Assembly: GCA_913777945.1 (NCBI GenBank)
Contig: CAJYTY010000032.1
Location: forward strand, 124,001-188,000
Length of the DNA: 64,000 bases
Source: an uncultured Acinetobacter sp.
Lineage (GTDB): Bacteria > Pseudomonadota > Gammaproteobacteria > Pseudomonadales > Moraxellaceae
Direction: 5' to 3'
Shown: piece after piece, positions 45,552 to 55,229 of the stretch
Layout: each line of letters begins with the position of its first letter
Numbering within the stretch: position 1 is the first letter of the stretch
Notes under the pieces: model-generated
The model's database searches: none
Told to the model about the DNA's origin: nothing
What the model saw: the letters and a program-made list of their open reading frames with translations, nothing else
Translations under genes and position numbers: made by a program

Positions 45552-46244
45552 ATGAAAAAAGTATTGATTACTGGAGGCAGTCAAGGAATTGGGCAAGCGA
45601 TTGCCCAAAAATTCTTGGATGAGAATTATGAGGTACATAATATTTCTCGACATACTCCACAATATTCACATCTTCATTTGCATCATTGGCAAGCGGATAT
45701 GTTGCAATATGATCAAATTGAAAAGGTGATTCAGCAGATTGGGCAGTTTGATGTGCTGATTAATAATGCAGGCTATATGAATACACTTACAGCCGCTTCA
45801 TATACGTGGGAAGAAATGCAAAAAATTATGCATGTAAATCTGATTCATACGATGCAGTTGAGTATTGATGTGGCTGAGAATATTTTTAAAAATCAGAAAT
45901 TTGGACGCATTATTAGTATGGCATCTATTGCTGGGCAAATTGGGCATCCTGATATTTGGTATGGCATCTCAAAAGCGGGGCTAATTAATGGGATGCGTAG
46001 TTTGGCTCGTAGCCATGCCCAGCATAATATTCAAACCTTTAGTCTCGCACCTGGCCCTGTTGAAACTCAGATGATGCAAAAGATTCCTATTGAAAGACAA
46101 AAGCGGTTAAAAGAAGCGACTTTAAATCAGCAATTCTGCCAAACACAAGAAATTGCAGAAACAGCTTTTTGGCTGGCGCAAGCAGCTCCAAATTGTTTAA
46201 GTGGTGAGGTATTTGATTTGAATAATGGTGTGAATTGTCGTTAG
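45552..46244 (+). CDS. Short-chain dehydrogenase/reductase
   Basis: A 230-residue classical SDR: cofactor loop ITGGSQGIGQAIA, NNAGYMN, catalytic Ser in SMASIAGQIG, Tyr-Lys in WYGISKAGLI, and a C-terminal substrate cap. It shares its promoter with the GST upstream. The ATG at 45552 is preferred; an ATG at 45534 would overlap the GST gene by eight bases and has no ribosome-binding site. The substrate is unknown. Confidence 0.85.
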   Translation: MKKVLITGGSQGIGQAIAQKFLDENYEVHNISRHTPQYSHLHLHHWQADMLQYDQIEKVIQQIGQFDVLINNAGYMNTLTAASYTWEEMQKIMHVNLIHTMQLSIDVAENIFKNQKFGRIISMASIAGQIGHPDIWYGISKAGLINGMRSLARSHAQHNIQTFSLAPGPVETQMMQKIPIERQKRLKEATLNQQFCQTQEIAETAFWLAQAAPNCLSGEVFDLNNGVNCR

Positions 46245-46301
46245 ATCATGTTGAATAAATGAATAGAAATATATGTATTTCTATTCATTATTATTTAAGT
46301 C

Positions 46302-47081
<780 letters not shown>

Positions 47082-47162
47082 TTATTCTCTCATTTAAGCT
47101 AGTATATGGGAGTTTCGAGAAACTCTCGACTATGTTATGTAAGGCTTTAAGAGATTGAACGA

Positions 47163-47837
47163 ATGACGATCAAAAATATTCTGATTGATTTAGATGGGAC
47201 TTTAACTGACCCTAAAGCGGGTATTCATCGCTCAATTCGTTATGCTTTAGAAAAACTGGGCCACCCTTTAGCGGATGAGGTCGATTTAGATTGGACGATT
47301 GGACCTCCGTTGAAAGCTTCTTTGGCAAAGTTATTAAATACTCAGGATGATGATTTTGCTGAACAAGCGTTACTTGCTTATCGCGAGCGTTTTTCAGTGA
47401 CAGGTTTATTTGAAAACGAGGTCTATGCAACAGTGGTAGAAACGTTGCAACAGTTACAAGTACAAGGTTATCGGTTATTTTTAGCGACGGCGAAACCAAC
47501 AGTTTATGCGAAACGTATCCTTGCTCACTTTGGGTTGGATCAATATTTTACTGAAATGTATGGCAGTGAATTAACAGGTGAACGTACCAATAAAATAGAT
47601 CTAATTGCATATATTCTTGAAAAAGAGCAATTGGATACGCAGCAGTGCATTATGGTGGGAGACCGACAATATGATGTGATTGGTGCACGTGCCCATGGTA
47701 TTGAAACCATTGCTGTAAATTATGGTTATGGCACAGCAGAAGAACTTGCTCAAGTACAACCGCTTGCTCAAATCTCACAATTTAGCCAATTGCTTAATAC
47801 GGTGAATCAACTGAATTTAGAACGAAAAGTATCATAA
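47163..47837 (+). CDS. HAD-family phosphatase, phosphoglycolate phosphatase-like
   Basis: A 224-residue haloacid dehalogenase-type hydrolase. Motif I is NILIDLDGTLTDPKAGI (nucleophile Asp10 region), motif II the Thr in LATAKPT, motif III Lys near 120-140, and motif IV VGDRQYDVIGA. The helical cap is of subclass C1, as in phosphoglycolate phosphatases and 5'-nucleotidases. The substrate cannot be decided from sequence. It is divergent from thiD and ends in a terminator shared with ribB. Confidence 0.85.
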   Translation: MTIKNILIDLDGTLTDPKAGIHRSIRYALEKLGHPLADEVDLDWTIGPPLKASLAKLLNTQDDDFAEQALLAYRERFSVTGLFENEVYATVVETLQQLQVQGYRLFLATAKPTVYAKRILAHFGLDQYFTEMYGSELTGERTNKIDLIAYILEKEQLDTQQCIMVGDRQYDVIGARAHGIETIAVNYGYGTAEELAQVQPLAQISQFSQLLNTVNQLNLERKVS

Positions 47838-47850
47838 TCATGAGCGCAAT

Positions 47851-47879
47851 AAAAAGCCTCGAATGATCGAGGCTTTTTT
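47851..47879. terminator. Bidirectional terminator between the HAD gene and ribB
   Basis: AAAAAGCCTCGA-ATGA-TCGAGGCTTTTT, a 12-base-pair stem with A and T tracts on both sides. Confidence 0.92.
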
Positions 47880-47885
47880 GTTTCA

Positions 47886-48545
47886 TTAAATATTATGTTT
47901 TAAGCGGTATTGAACCAATTCTTCGATACTAATCACGGTAAGGCCATGTGTCTGAGCATAAGCTAGAACTTGAATACCTGATGCCATAGAGCCATCAGGA
48001 TTAGTCAATTCACACAATACGCCAGAAGGTTTTAAACCAGCCAAACGGGCTAAATCTATAGTTCCTTCAGTATGTCCTCTGCGAGTTAATACGCCACCAT
48101 TACGTGCTCGTAATGGGAACACATGACCTGGACGACTCAAGTCACTTGCAACAGCACCATCTTTGGTTGCTGCCAAAACCGTAGTGACACGATCCTTGGC
48201 AGAAACACCCGTGGTCACACCTTGTGCCGCTTCGATAGTAACTGTAAATGCTGTTTTAAATTGACTAGAATTATCTACCACCATCGGTGGAAGTTGTAAA
48301 TGATCTGCCAGTTCTTCAGTTAGACACAAGCATACAATCCCAGAACCATCACGAATCATTTGTGCCATGGTTTCGATCGTCAGTGTTTCGGCAGCAATAA
48401 TAAGATCGGCTTCATTTTCACGATCGAAATCATCCATAACCAAGACGGGTTTGCCTTGGCGGATATCTTCTAGAGCTTGTTGAATACGTTGTTCAGCAGG
48501 AGAAAGGGCTGAAAAGAAAAGTTCGGGTTGAATTAAACTTGACAT
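47886..48545 (-). CDS. ribB: 3,4-dihydroxy-2-butanone 4-phosphate synthase
   Basis: RibB converts ribulose 5-phosphate to 3,4-dihydroxy-2-butanone 4-phosphate for riboflavin synthesis. The 219-residue protein has [15 protein letters not shown] (acidic metal site), [29 protein letters not shown] and [23 protein letters not shown]. It is monofunctional: there is no fused RibA domain. The ATG at 48545 gives the usual length; longer starts run into the riboswitch. Its expression is under the FMN riboswitch described next. Confidence 0.97.
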   Translation of the reverse strand: MSSLIQPELFFSALSPAEQRIQQALEDIRQGKPVLVMDDFDRENEADLIIAAETLTIETMAQMIRDGSGIVCLCLTEELADHLQLPPMVVDNSSQFKTAFTVTIEAAQGVTTGVSAKDRVTTVLAATKDGAVASDLSRPGHVFPLRARNGGVLTRRGHTEGTIDLARLAGLKPSGVLCELTNPDGSMASGIQVLAYAQTHGLTVISIEELVQYRLKHNI

Positions 48546-48652
48546 AATGAAACGCTCTCGTAAATAGGATACGGTTGAACATTTCAGGACTGATGTAAAA
48601 AATAAGCGTACACCAAAACAACGCAAAAAGCGTATTTCAGTGGTTTCGTCTT

Positions 48653-48803
48653 CTTTCATCCGGACTATACCGTCGGCTTTGGTCTCTCACCAAATCTGCG
48701 AGTATATAAATATATACAGGCTCGTGGGCTAGTTAGGTCACTTGATTGCAAGGCCTAACTTACCACCGGTGGGGAATTACACCCCGCCCTGAAGCGATGT
48801 GCC
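48653..48803 (-). ncRNA. FMN riboswitch (RFN element) controlling ribB
   Basis: Read on the minus strand, the region shows the RFN consensus: GCTTCAGGGCGGGGTG, AATTCCCCACCGGTGGTAA, AGCCCACGAGC, CAGATTTGGTGAGA, CCAAAGCCGACGGTA and AGTCCGGATGAA. FMN binding is known to reduce ribB expression through this aptamer class. The expression platform is the 107 bases between the aptamer and the ribB start; no clear intrinsic terminator is seen in it, so control could be at translation initiation. Confidence 0.95.
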
Positions 48804-48806
48804 TTG

Positions 48807-48837
48807 ATTATAGCCAGATTTTTATGAGAAAAGGCAA
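48807..48837 (-). promoter_or_regulatory. Candidate promoter of ribB
   Basis: On the minus strand a perfect TATAAT (48807-48812) lies just upstream of the riboswitch, with TTGCCT (48832-48837) 19 bases away. The start site would fall at the first bases of the aptamer. The rest of 48838-48979 is AT-rich and holds no feature that I recognise. Confidence 0.55.
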
Positions 48838-48979
48838 CTTTTTATAGAATGAATCGTTCTATGTAAATCTATAAATAAGCTGAAGTTCATTTGAAGCTTT
48901 TCGTTATTAATGAAACTAGTATTGCATGTTAATTGAGCATAAACTCAAGTCATAAAACAACAATAAAATAGGCAATCAA

Positions 48980-49195
48980 ATGGACCAACAACATAAATCT
49001 GAGTTAGAAAAAATGGCACAACAACTTCATCGACCAGTGATGAGTTTTAAAGATTTTAAGCATGTTTCTGAGCAGGATATGAACTGGCTTAATCAACAAT
49101 TAGAACGGACTATTCAATTAGAAAATCAAAGAATCAACAAAAGTTTATTTCAGATGCCATTTTTTTTACGTTTTCTTTTTAAAAATAAAAAATAA
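48980..49195 (+). CDS. Small protein of unknown function
   Basis: A 71-residue, helical, charged protein (MDQQHKSELEKMAQQLHRP...) with a basic and aromatic C-terminus (PFFLRFLFKNKK) that could touch the membrane. It has no recognised domain. It lies 20 bases before the next gene, which has a good ribosome-binding site, so the two are probably co-transcribed. The gene is real in appearance, with normal codon use. Confidence 0.55.
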   Translation: MDQQHKSELEKMAQQLHRPVMSFKDFKHVSEQDMNWLNQQLERTIQLENQRINKSLFQMPFFLRFLFKNKK

Positions 49196-49215
49196 CAAAC
49201 ATAAGGAAAGTGAGT

Positions 49216-50391
49216 ATGACTCGACTTGCTGTTCATGCTGAAATTATAAAATTAACTCAGATTCTTAATGTTTCAGAGCAACAATTAGCTTTTTTAATTC
49301 CTTTAGCACCTGAAAGCTTAAGACAATTTCGTTTTGCAATTATTGAGTTGCTACAAAGCCAACAAAAAACACGCTTCCGTTATCTTGCTGCTTGGGTGAA
49401 TTGGCTGCCAAGTAGATTGACCGCTATTATGGTAAAGCAATTATTTGATCCCTTTATCGTCGCTCAAATCGCAGTACATTTATCTACAGAGAACCTTTAT
49501 CGAATTGCAAAACATTTACCAGCAGATACATTGGCTTCAATTTCAGTCTATTTAGATCCTAGATTAGCGAGAGAATTATTAGCTTATTTTACTACCCATC
49601 AAATTAAGGACATTGCTCAAGTTCTTTTACAACAAAAAGACTTTGTAACGATGGGGCGTTTTGTTGGTATGCTATCTGATGAAGTGGTACAGGATGTGGC
49701 TCAAATCATTGAAAAGGAAAGTGATCTATTGGAGATCGCTTTTTATATTGAATCAAGAGAGCGTATTGATCATCTGGTGCATGTTTTACCGAAGGAACGT
49801 ATCATCAAGACACTATTGATTGTAAGTGATCCGACACAACGCTTAGTTTGGCCGAAGCTATTGGCGTTAATGAGCCATATCGGTTATGAGCTCAAACAGG
49901 AATTAGGTGATCTCGCCGTACAGCAAGGGGAAATTGTGATAAATGCAATTATTCAGGCTGCGCAAGAAGACCAACTTTGGGAAGATATGTTGCCAGTAGT
50001 TGCATGTTTATCTGAACAAGCTCAATCCTATGTCGCAAATTTACCAGCTTTGCGCCAAGTTGAAATCATCAAAAGTATCGTTGAAGCCGCCGATGAATGT
50101 GATTTATGGACAGACATGTTGGTTGTTGTAAATTATATGCAAAATGAAGCGAGACAAGTCGTTGCAACGGCTATTGCTCAAATTGATATTAAGGTTCTAC
50201 ATCATATTGCTTATGCTTCCTTACTTCGTTCGCAATGGGAAGTAACTTTTGATATTGTCCGTCGCATGCCACTTGAGAAACAGCAGCAATGCCAGCAAAT
50301 TTTGAATACTTATATGCAGCAACTTGATGTGGAAACATATCAATATTTAGATGGTTTACTTGAGCGATATCAAATTTACTCTTTAAGCTAA
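49216..50391 (+). CDS. Uncharacterised all-helical (HEAT/MgtE-N-like repeat) protein
   Basis: A 391-residue, soluble, all-helical protein. Segments of about 30-40 residues repeat loosely: hydrophobic helix pairs such as VVQDVAQIIEKESDLLEIAFYIES, DHLVHVLPKERIIKTLLIV, and the related EQAQSYVANLPALRQVEIIKSIVEAADECDLWTDML next to QEDQLWEDMLPVVAC. This recalls HEAT-like or MgtE N-terminal repeats. No catalytic motif is seen. The start at 49216 has AAGGAAAG upstream. It may work with the small protein before it; it faces the patatin gene with a three-base gap. Confidence 0.55.
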   Translation: MTRLAVHAEIIKLTQILNVSEQQLAFLIPLAPESLRQFRFAIIELLQSQQKTRFRYLAAWVNWLPSRLTAIMVKQLFDPFIVAQIAVHLSTENLYRIAKHLPADTLASISVYLDPRLARELLAYFTTHQIKDIAQVLLQQKDFVTMGRFVGMLSDEVVQDVAQIIEKESDLLEIAFYIESRERIDHLVHVLPKERIIKTLLIVSDPTQRLVWPKLLALMSHIGYELKQELGDLAVQQGEIVINAIIQAAQEDQLWEDMLPVVACLSEQAQSYVANLPALRQVEIIKSIVEAADECDLWTDMLVVVNYMQNEARQVVATAIAQIDIKVLHHIAYASLLRSQWEVTFDIVRRMPLEKQQQCQQILNTYMQQLDVETYQYLDGLLERYQIYSLS

Positions 50392-50394
50392 AAT

Positions 50395-52185
50395 CTATGC
50401 AGTGGGAAGGGTCTCTCGAATAGGAACTAATGTGGCAAGTGCATGCTCATAACCAAGCTCAACCAATTGATCTAATCGATGCCAATCAAACATACCAATA
50501 CCATTGATTGGCATACGAATATGTAGATTGGCACGTTCAATTGCAGCAGTTTGGATCATGGTATCACTAGCAAGAGTTGCTGTTCGCATTAAGATTTCTG
50601 CAAGACGTGGAGCATGTAGGAGTTTGTCTTTGATCAGTTTATTCCAATTCAGTAGGGCACTTTGATCTGGTTGATCTAAACCAATACCCGGAACGCGAAT
50701 ATCATCGTGTAAACTGACATTACTGGCAATAATGGTACCTCTTTCCAAATTTTGCATGACATCTGTGGGAAGGTTATTAATCACACCCCCATCGCATAAT
50801 AAGTTCTCACGCCATGCGACAGGTGGGGCGACACCGGGCACACTCATACTGGTTCCAACCCATGTGGCCAATTCACCTTGATCATGGATCACAGCTTCGC
50901 CAGTCGTGAGATTGGTTGAAATACAGTAAAAGGTTCTTTTTAATTCTTCTATACGCTGATGACCGAATATCGCTTGTAGGCGAGAGTGAAAACGTTGTCC
51001 ACGAATTAAGGATACTTTAGGCATGGTGTAGTCATTTAAATAGTTTCTTGCCACAAAGGTTTCATAAGCGATATGTGTCATTTCAATACTATCAAAACCG
51101 CAGGCCACCAAAGCAGCGACAAATGCTCCCATACTGGTTCCGCCCACAATATCAATTGGGATATGCAATTGTTCAAGTGCACGAATTAATCCAATGTGAG
51201 CAAAGCCGCGTGCACCGCCGCCGCCAAGAACTAAACCAACGCCTTGACTCGAAATCTGTCGGGCAATCGCACAAATATCTGTTTGTGCCCATGGATGAAT
51301 AAAATAATGAGCGCGTGCATGATAGAGCTGTTTCCAAGTAAGGGTATAAGGAGATGGATCACCCTCTGAACGTAAAAGAACTAATTCAATTTGGCTTTGC
51401 CAATCGTGTTGATTTAAGCTATCTACTAGCGGTGTATGTACAGGTGTTTGATTCGCTTCGGCCAATATCAAAATGCGATCAGCTTGGTGCAAGCAGCGTT
51501 TAGACCAGTCATCACCATTTTGGTGAGCAGCATAAAGTACGTAGCAATGTTTTTCTTCTAAGCTGGCCAACCATTCTCTTAATTTTAAATCATCATGCCC
51601 ATAATCAAGTGGCGTTTGGCTAAATCCAATTCCAAATAGGGCATCGACATGAGCAGCCGTGACTAAACGTACGTGAGGCCAACGTTGTAAATGCTCAGTA
51701 AGTTTTTCTGATAAATGAATTGCTGGGATCTGAGAAGACACTGGAATAATCGATAAGGTACGATTATGGCTCATAGGATGAGCATGTTGTAACTCGGGCT
51801 GAGTACGAGCAATAATTAATTGAGATAAGGCAAATAAGGTATCTGTTTGGTCGTGAAGGAAATCTATAAATTGTTGTCGGGAAATTACCAAAAGCGTTGT
51901 ATCCCGCATTGCTTTGACTGCACCATGATGGGGTTGATTAGAAATTACGCCCATTTCTCCAAGGATCTCATAACGACCTAAATACGTTGATAAACTTGAA
52001 GCGGTTGTTAATTTAATGCGCCCATAAACGACAATATACAGATGAGAAGCGGGATCATTGAGATTGTAAAGTTGCTGTCCTGTCTGTAAATATCTAATTG
52101 AACAATCATGAGCGAGCTTAACCAAGCTAGGTTCATCTAAATGTGAGAAAACGCTGACTTTCCGAAGTGTTTCTATAATATCCAT
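50395..52185 (-). CDS. Patatin-like phospholipase with cyclic-nucleotide-binding domain
   Basis: A 596-residue protein with the build of the NTE/YchK-RssA group. An N-terminal cNMP-binding (Crp-like) domain is at about 10-125 (GRYEILGEMGVISNQPHHG). A middle region (about 160-300) follows, then a patatin domain with the oxyanion loop VLGGGGARGFAHIG near 315, the nucleophile Ser351 in GGTSMGAF, and the catalytic Asp465 in LLCDGGVINNLP. Such proteins hydrolyse lysophospholipids. The cNMP domain may sense cAMP or may only be structural. No signal peptide is seen. Confidence 0.9.
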   Translation of the reverse strand: MDIIETLRKVSVFSHLDEPSLVKLAHDCSIRYLQTGQQLYNLNDPASHLYIVVYGRIKLTTASSLSTYLGRYEILGEMGVISNQPHHGAVKAMRDTTLLVISRQQFIDFLHDQTDTLFALSQLIIARTQPELQHAHPMSHNRTLSIIPVSSQIPAIHLSEKLTEHLQRWPHVRLVTAAHVDALFGIGFSQTPLDYGHDDLKLREWLASLEEKHCYVLYAAHQNGDDWSKRCLHQADRILILAEANQTPVHTPLVDSLNQHDWQSQIELVLLRSEGDPSPYTLTWKQLYHARAHYFIHPWAQTDICAIARQISSQGVGLVLGGGGARGFAHIGLIRALEQLHIPIDIVGGTSMGAFVAALVACGFDSIEMTHIAYETFVARNYLNDYTMPKVSLIRGQRFHSRLQAIFGHQRIEELKRTFYCISTNLTTGEAVIHDQGELATWVGTSMSVPGVAPPVAWRENLLCDGGVINNLPTDVMQNLERGTIIASNVSLHDDIRVPGIGLDQPDQSALLNWNKLIKDKLLHAPRLAEILMRTATLASDTMIQTAAIERANLHIRMPINGIGMFDWHRLDQLVELGYEHALATLVPIRETLPTA

Positions 52186-52313
52186 ATGATTTAATTTTCT
52201 TTATTTTCTATTTATTTAATAAAGTGTCAGGCTGCTTTACAAGTCCTATTGAGTAAAATAAAAGCCTATTTTTAAGTTTTTTTGTATTTCATTTTCCTTT
52301 TAGAGTCGCAATA

Positions 52314-52343
52314 AAAAAGCCAGTTCTTATTGACTGGCTTTTT
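52314..52343 (-). terminator. Terminator of panD
   Basis: AAAAAGCCAGT and ACTGGCTTTTT form an 11-base-pair stem around TCTTATTG, with T/A tracts, just past the panD stop. Confidence 0.85.
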
Positions 52344-52360
52344 AGAAATCTTTTAAGTAT

Positions 52361-52741
52361 TTATGCAATTTGCACAGGAATACAGTTTGCCGTGTGATTG
52401 ACTGTATTGTCTGGATTTGCATAAACCAAACGTGGTTTGTGGAGGTTTGCTTCTACTTCAGTGAAATCACCAAAAGTTGCAATAATTACTAAATCACCGA
52501 CATCAGCTTGGTGTGCTGCGCCACCATTCACTGAAATAATACCTGAGTCATCTTCACCACGAATTGCATAAGTTGTGAAGCGTTTGCCGTTCGTTACGTT
52601 CCATACGTGGATTTCTTCGTATTCACGAATCCCTGCTAAGTCCATTAATACACCATCAATTGCACAAGAACCTTCATAATGAAGTTCTGCATGAGTGACA
52701 ACTGCACGGTGAATTTTACATTTTAATAAACGAGATAGCAT
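52361..52741 (-). CDS. panD: Aspartate 1-decarboxylase proenzyme
   Basis: PanD makes beta-alanine for pantothenate and CoA. The 126-residue zymogen self-cleaves between Gly24 and Ser25 in [10 protein letters not shown] to form the pyruvoyl group. Other family parts are [20 protein letters not shown] at the start and [20 protein letters not shown] and GDLVIIATF further on. The start at 52741 gives the exact family length; an in-frame extension to 52858 is rejected. Confidence 0.97.
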   Translation of the reverse strand: MLSRLLKCKIHRAVVTHAELHYEGSCAIDGVLMDLAGIREYEEIHVWNVTNGKRFTTYAIRGEDDSGIISVNGGAAHQADVGDLVIIATFGDFTEVEANLHKPRLVYANPDNTVNHTANCIPVQIA

Positions 52742-52887
52742 GGCTAGCGTCTCCTGAGTAAGACCTAAGATGAATATCTTATTGGTTGACTTGTCACGTT
52801 TCCCGCTGGCGATAGGCGGTTTGATGCGCATTTTGCGCTTAAAAATGCAATATGGCAAGCGTGATTGATCAACAATTCAGTTTAAAT

Positions 52888-53469
52888 TTAAGCGGGTTTG
52901 TATGCATTAATTTGATTCATTGCCTGTGAAACTTGTCCGTCGACAAGCATTTTCACTTTTGATAAGGCATGATCAATCGCTGCATCCATTAAAGCTTGTT
53001 CACTGCTAGGAGCTTTGCCAAGCACATGACCAGAAACACGTTCTTTAGAACCAGGATGTCCAATTCCTATGCGTAAGCGATGGAAATTAGCACCAATATG
53101 TGGAACGATGTCGCGAAGACCATTATGTCCGCCATGCCCACCACCTGATTTTAAACGAATAATGCCAGGATCCATATCGAGTTCATCATGAGCAACAAGG
53201 ATTGCTTCAGGTGCAACTTGATAAAATTTTGCAAATGGTACGACACTTTGACCAGAACGGTTCATGAAAGTGGTAGGTAAGAGTAAACGTACGTCATGAC
53301 CATCAATTTGACCACGACCGCTGTATCCATGAAATTTTGGATCAGCCTTTAAAGAAATACCATAACGATCTGCAAGCTGTTCTACGAACCAGAAACCTGC
53401 ATTATGGCGGGTTTGGGCATATTCCTTACCAGGATTACCCAAACCAACAATTAGCGAAATATTTGACAC
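52888..53469 (-). CDS. pth: Peptidyl-tRNA hydrolase
   Basis: Pth frees tRNA from peptidyl-tRNAs that drop off ribosomes. The 193-residue protein has the motifs VGLGNPGKEYAQTRHNAGFWFVE (Asn10 and catalytic His22 area), FMNRSGQSV, HDELDMDPG and KSGGGHGGHNGLRDI. It follows rplY with a 19-base gap, an order conserved in many gammaproteobacteria. Confidence 0.96.
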   Translation of the reverse strand: MSNISLIVGLGNPGKEYAQTRHNAGFWFVEQLADRYGISLKADPKFHGYSGRGQIDGHDVRLLLPTTFMNRSGQSVVPFAKFYQVAPEAILVAHDELDMDPGIIRLKSGGGHGGHNGLRDIVPHIGANFHRLRIGIGHPGSKERVSGHVLGKAPSSEQALMDAAIDHALSKVKMLVDGQVSQAMNQINAYKPA

Positions 53470-53488
53470 TAATTTACGCCTTTAACAC

Positions 53489-53785
53489 TTATGCGCGTTT
53501 GAAGTCAGCGTGCATAGGTGTGTTTTTAGCTGGGTGACGTTGTAACGCTTGGATTTTAACGTTTTCAACTTTATCACCGATTTTGATTTCGATAACTTCT
53601 TCGAAGAAAGCGTTGTTTTCTAAAGCTTTAACAATTTCACGAAGCTCTAAAGTAACGGCTACAGGCTCAGCGCTACCACCATAGATGATTGCTGGGATTT
53701 GAGCAGCGTGGCGAAGGCGGCGGCTCGAACCTTTCCCTTGTTGTGCTACTTCACGTGCTTGAGCGTTTAATACGAAGTTTGCCAT
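53489..53785 (-). CDS. rplY: 50S ribosomal protein L25
   Basis: L25 binds 5S rRNA. This is the short 98-residue form without the CTC C-terminal domain, as in E. coli. It opens [25 protein letters not shown] and has IPAIIYGG. The second of two ATGs (53785) is eight bases from GAGG, while the first is only two bases away, so the second is used. Confidence 0.93.
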   Translation of the reverse strand: MANFVLNAQAREVAQQGKGSSRRLRHAAQIPAIIYGGSAEPVAVTLELREIVKALENNAFFEEVIEIKIGDKVENVKIQALQRHPAKNTPMHADFKRA

Positions 53786-53841
53786 GGGCATATCCTCATT
53801 GAGTTTGAGTAACTAAACTTGCGACCAGTTTAGTGATAGAA

Positions 53842-53863
53842 AAACCCTAGCGAGCTAGGGTTT
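53842..53863 (-). terminator. Terminator or attenuator between prs and rplY
   Basis: CTAGGGTTT pairs with AAACCCTAG around CTCG (minus strand), followed by a T-run on that strand. It lies after prs and before rplY, which it may separate or attenuate. Confidence 0.85.
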
Positions 53864-53882
53864 AAGAAAAAAAGCTGGGCTA

Positions 53883-54836
53883 TTATAGATAACTATCGAA
53901 CATAGCGCTAATAGATTCTTCGTTATTGATACGACGAATTGTTTCAGCAACCATGCTTGCAACAGAAACTTGGCGAATTTTACCTAAGTTTGCTGCTTCA
54001 TCTGAAAGAGGAATCGTGTCAGTAACAACGAGTTCATCAATAACAGAGTTACGAAGGTTATCAATCGCTTTGCCTGATAAAACAGGGTGAGTCGCATAAG
54101 CAATCACTCGACGAGCACCAAATTGTTTCAGTGCATCTGCAGCTTTGCAAAGCGTACCTGCTGTATCTACCATGTCATCAACAATGACACAGTCACGATC
54201 TTTTACATCACCAATCAAATGCATCACTTGTGACTCATTTGCTTTTTGGCGACGTTTATCAATGATAGCTAAATCGATATCACCTAACTGTTTTGCAACA
54301 GCACGTGCACGAACAACACCACCTACGTCAGGAGATACAACCATTAAGTTGTCGTGTTGTTGTTGACGTAAATCAGCTAACAACGCTGGCGTACCATAGA
54401 TGTTATCAACTGGGATATCGAAGAAACCTTGAATTTGGTCTGCGTGTAAGTCGATCATTACCACACGGTCAATACCTACAGTTGTCAGCATGTCTGCAAC
54501 AACTTTTGCAGTAATTGGAACACGAGCAGAACGTGGACGACGATCTTGACGTGCATAACCGAAATACGGAATGACTGCAGTGATACGACCAGCACTTGCG
54601 CGACGCAAAGCATCAGCCATGACCAAGATTTCCATCAGGTTATCGTTGGTTGGCGCACAAGTAGATTGAACGATAAAAACGTCTTTACCACGAACATTTT
54701 CAGTAATTTCAACTGAAATTTCACCATCAGAAAACTTGCTTACAGAAGCAGCACCGAGAGGAATATGTAAATGGCTTACGACTTTTTGGGCGAAATGTGG
54801 ATGAGCACTTCCACTAAAAACGACAAGATTGGGCAT
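53883..54836 (-). CDS. prs: Ribose-phosphate pyrophosphokinase
   Basis: Prs makes PRPP for nucleotides, histidine and tryptophan. The 317-residue protein has [14 protein letters not shown], the ATP-binding [33 protein letters not shown], and the PRPP loop [13 protein letters not shown]. It follows the last tRNA-Gln gene by 37 bases and is probably co-transcribed with it from the promoter at 54960-54988. Confidence 0.97.
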   Translation of the reverse strand: MPNLVVFSGSAHPHFAQKVVSHLHIPLGAASVSKFSDGEISVEITENVRGKDVFIVQSTCAPTNDNLMEILVMADALRRASAGRITAVIPYFGYARQDRRPRSARVPITAKVVADMLTTVGIDRVVMIDLHADQIQGFFDIPVDNIYGTPALLADLRQQQHDNLMVVSPDVGGVVRARAVAKQLGDIDLAIIDKRRQKANESQVMHLIGDVKDRDCVIVDDMVDTAGTLCKAADALKQFGARRVIAYATHPVLSGKAIDNLRNSVIDELVVTDTIPLSDEAANLGKIRQVSVASMVAETIRRINNEESISAMFDSYL

Positions 54837-54873
54837 GAAGCACCCTTGGCGGTTGGCTTATAATGAATTTGGA

Positions 54874-54948
54874 TGGCAGGGGCGGCTGGATTCGAACCAA
54901 CGGATGCCGAGATCAAAACCCGGTGCCTTACCACTTGGCGACGCCCCT
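54874..54948 (-). tRNA. tRNA-Gln (TTG), copy 4
   Basis: 75 nt including an encoded CCA. Acceptor AGGGGCG pairs with CGCCCCT, the discriminator is G, the anticodon arm is CCGGG-TTTTGAT-CTCGG (anticodon TTG), and the T arm is GTTGG-TTCGAAT-CCAGC. It is identical to the three genes upstream and is preceded by its own promoter. Confidence 0.97.
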
Positions 54949-54959
54949 AATGCGGCAGA

Positions 54960-54988
54960 ACTTTAATCGTTTTGTATGATAATGTCAA
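54960..54988 (-). promoter_or_regulatory. Promoter of the last tRNA-Gln gene and prs
   Basis: On the minus strand, TTGACA (54983-54988) and TAAAGT (54960-54965) are separated by exactly 17 bases. The tRNA starts 11 bases after the -10 box, and the bases between are TCTGCCGC then ATT, a GC-rich discriminator as found in stable-RNA promoters under stringent control. Confidence 0.75.
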
Positions 54989-55033
54989 TATAATTGAGCA
55001 AGTATCGATATAAAACAAGTCTGTCTAAAGATA

Positions 55034-55108
55034 TGGCAGGGGCGGCTGGATTCGAACCAACGGATGCCGAGATCAAAACCCGGTGCCTTACCACTTGGCG
55101 ACGCCCCT
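55034..55108 (-). tRNA. tRNA-Gln (TTG), copy 3
   Basis: A 75-nt cloverleaf identical to copy 4, with encoded CCA and anticodon TTG. The spacer of 85 nt to copy 4 holds a promoter. Confidence 0.97.
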
Positions 55109-55125
55109 AATTTGATAATATGTAA

Positions 55126-55200
55126 TGGCAGGGGCGGCTGGATTCGAACCAACGGATGCCGAGATCAAAACCCGGTGCCTTACCACTTGGCGACGCCCCT
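55126..55200 (-). tRNA. tRNA-Gln (TTG), copy 2
   Basis: Identical in its 75 nt to the other three copies. Only 17 nt separate it from copy 3, so it is surely processed from a shared transcript. Confidence 0.97.
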
Positions 55201-55229
55201 ATATATTACATATATCTACAGATGAAAAT

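Noticed and set aside
48546..48659. N-terminal extension of ribB by 38 codons.
   Set aside because: It runs into the FMN riboswitch, and the conserved protein starts at 48545.
52742..52858. N-terminal extension of panD by 39 codons.
   Set aside because: PanD proteins start at [12 protein letters not shown] and cleavage at Gly24-Ser25 fits only the short form.
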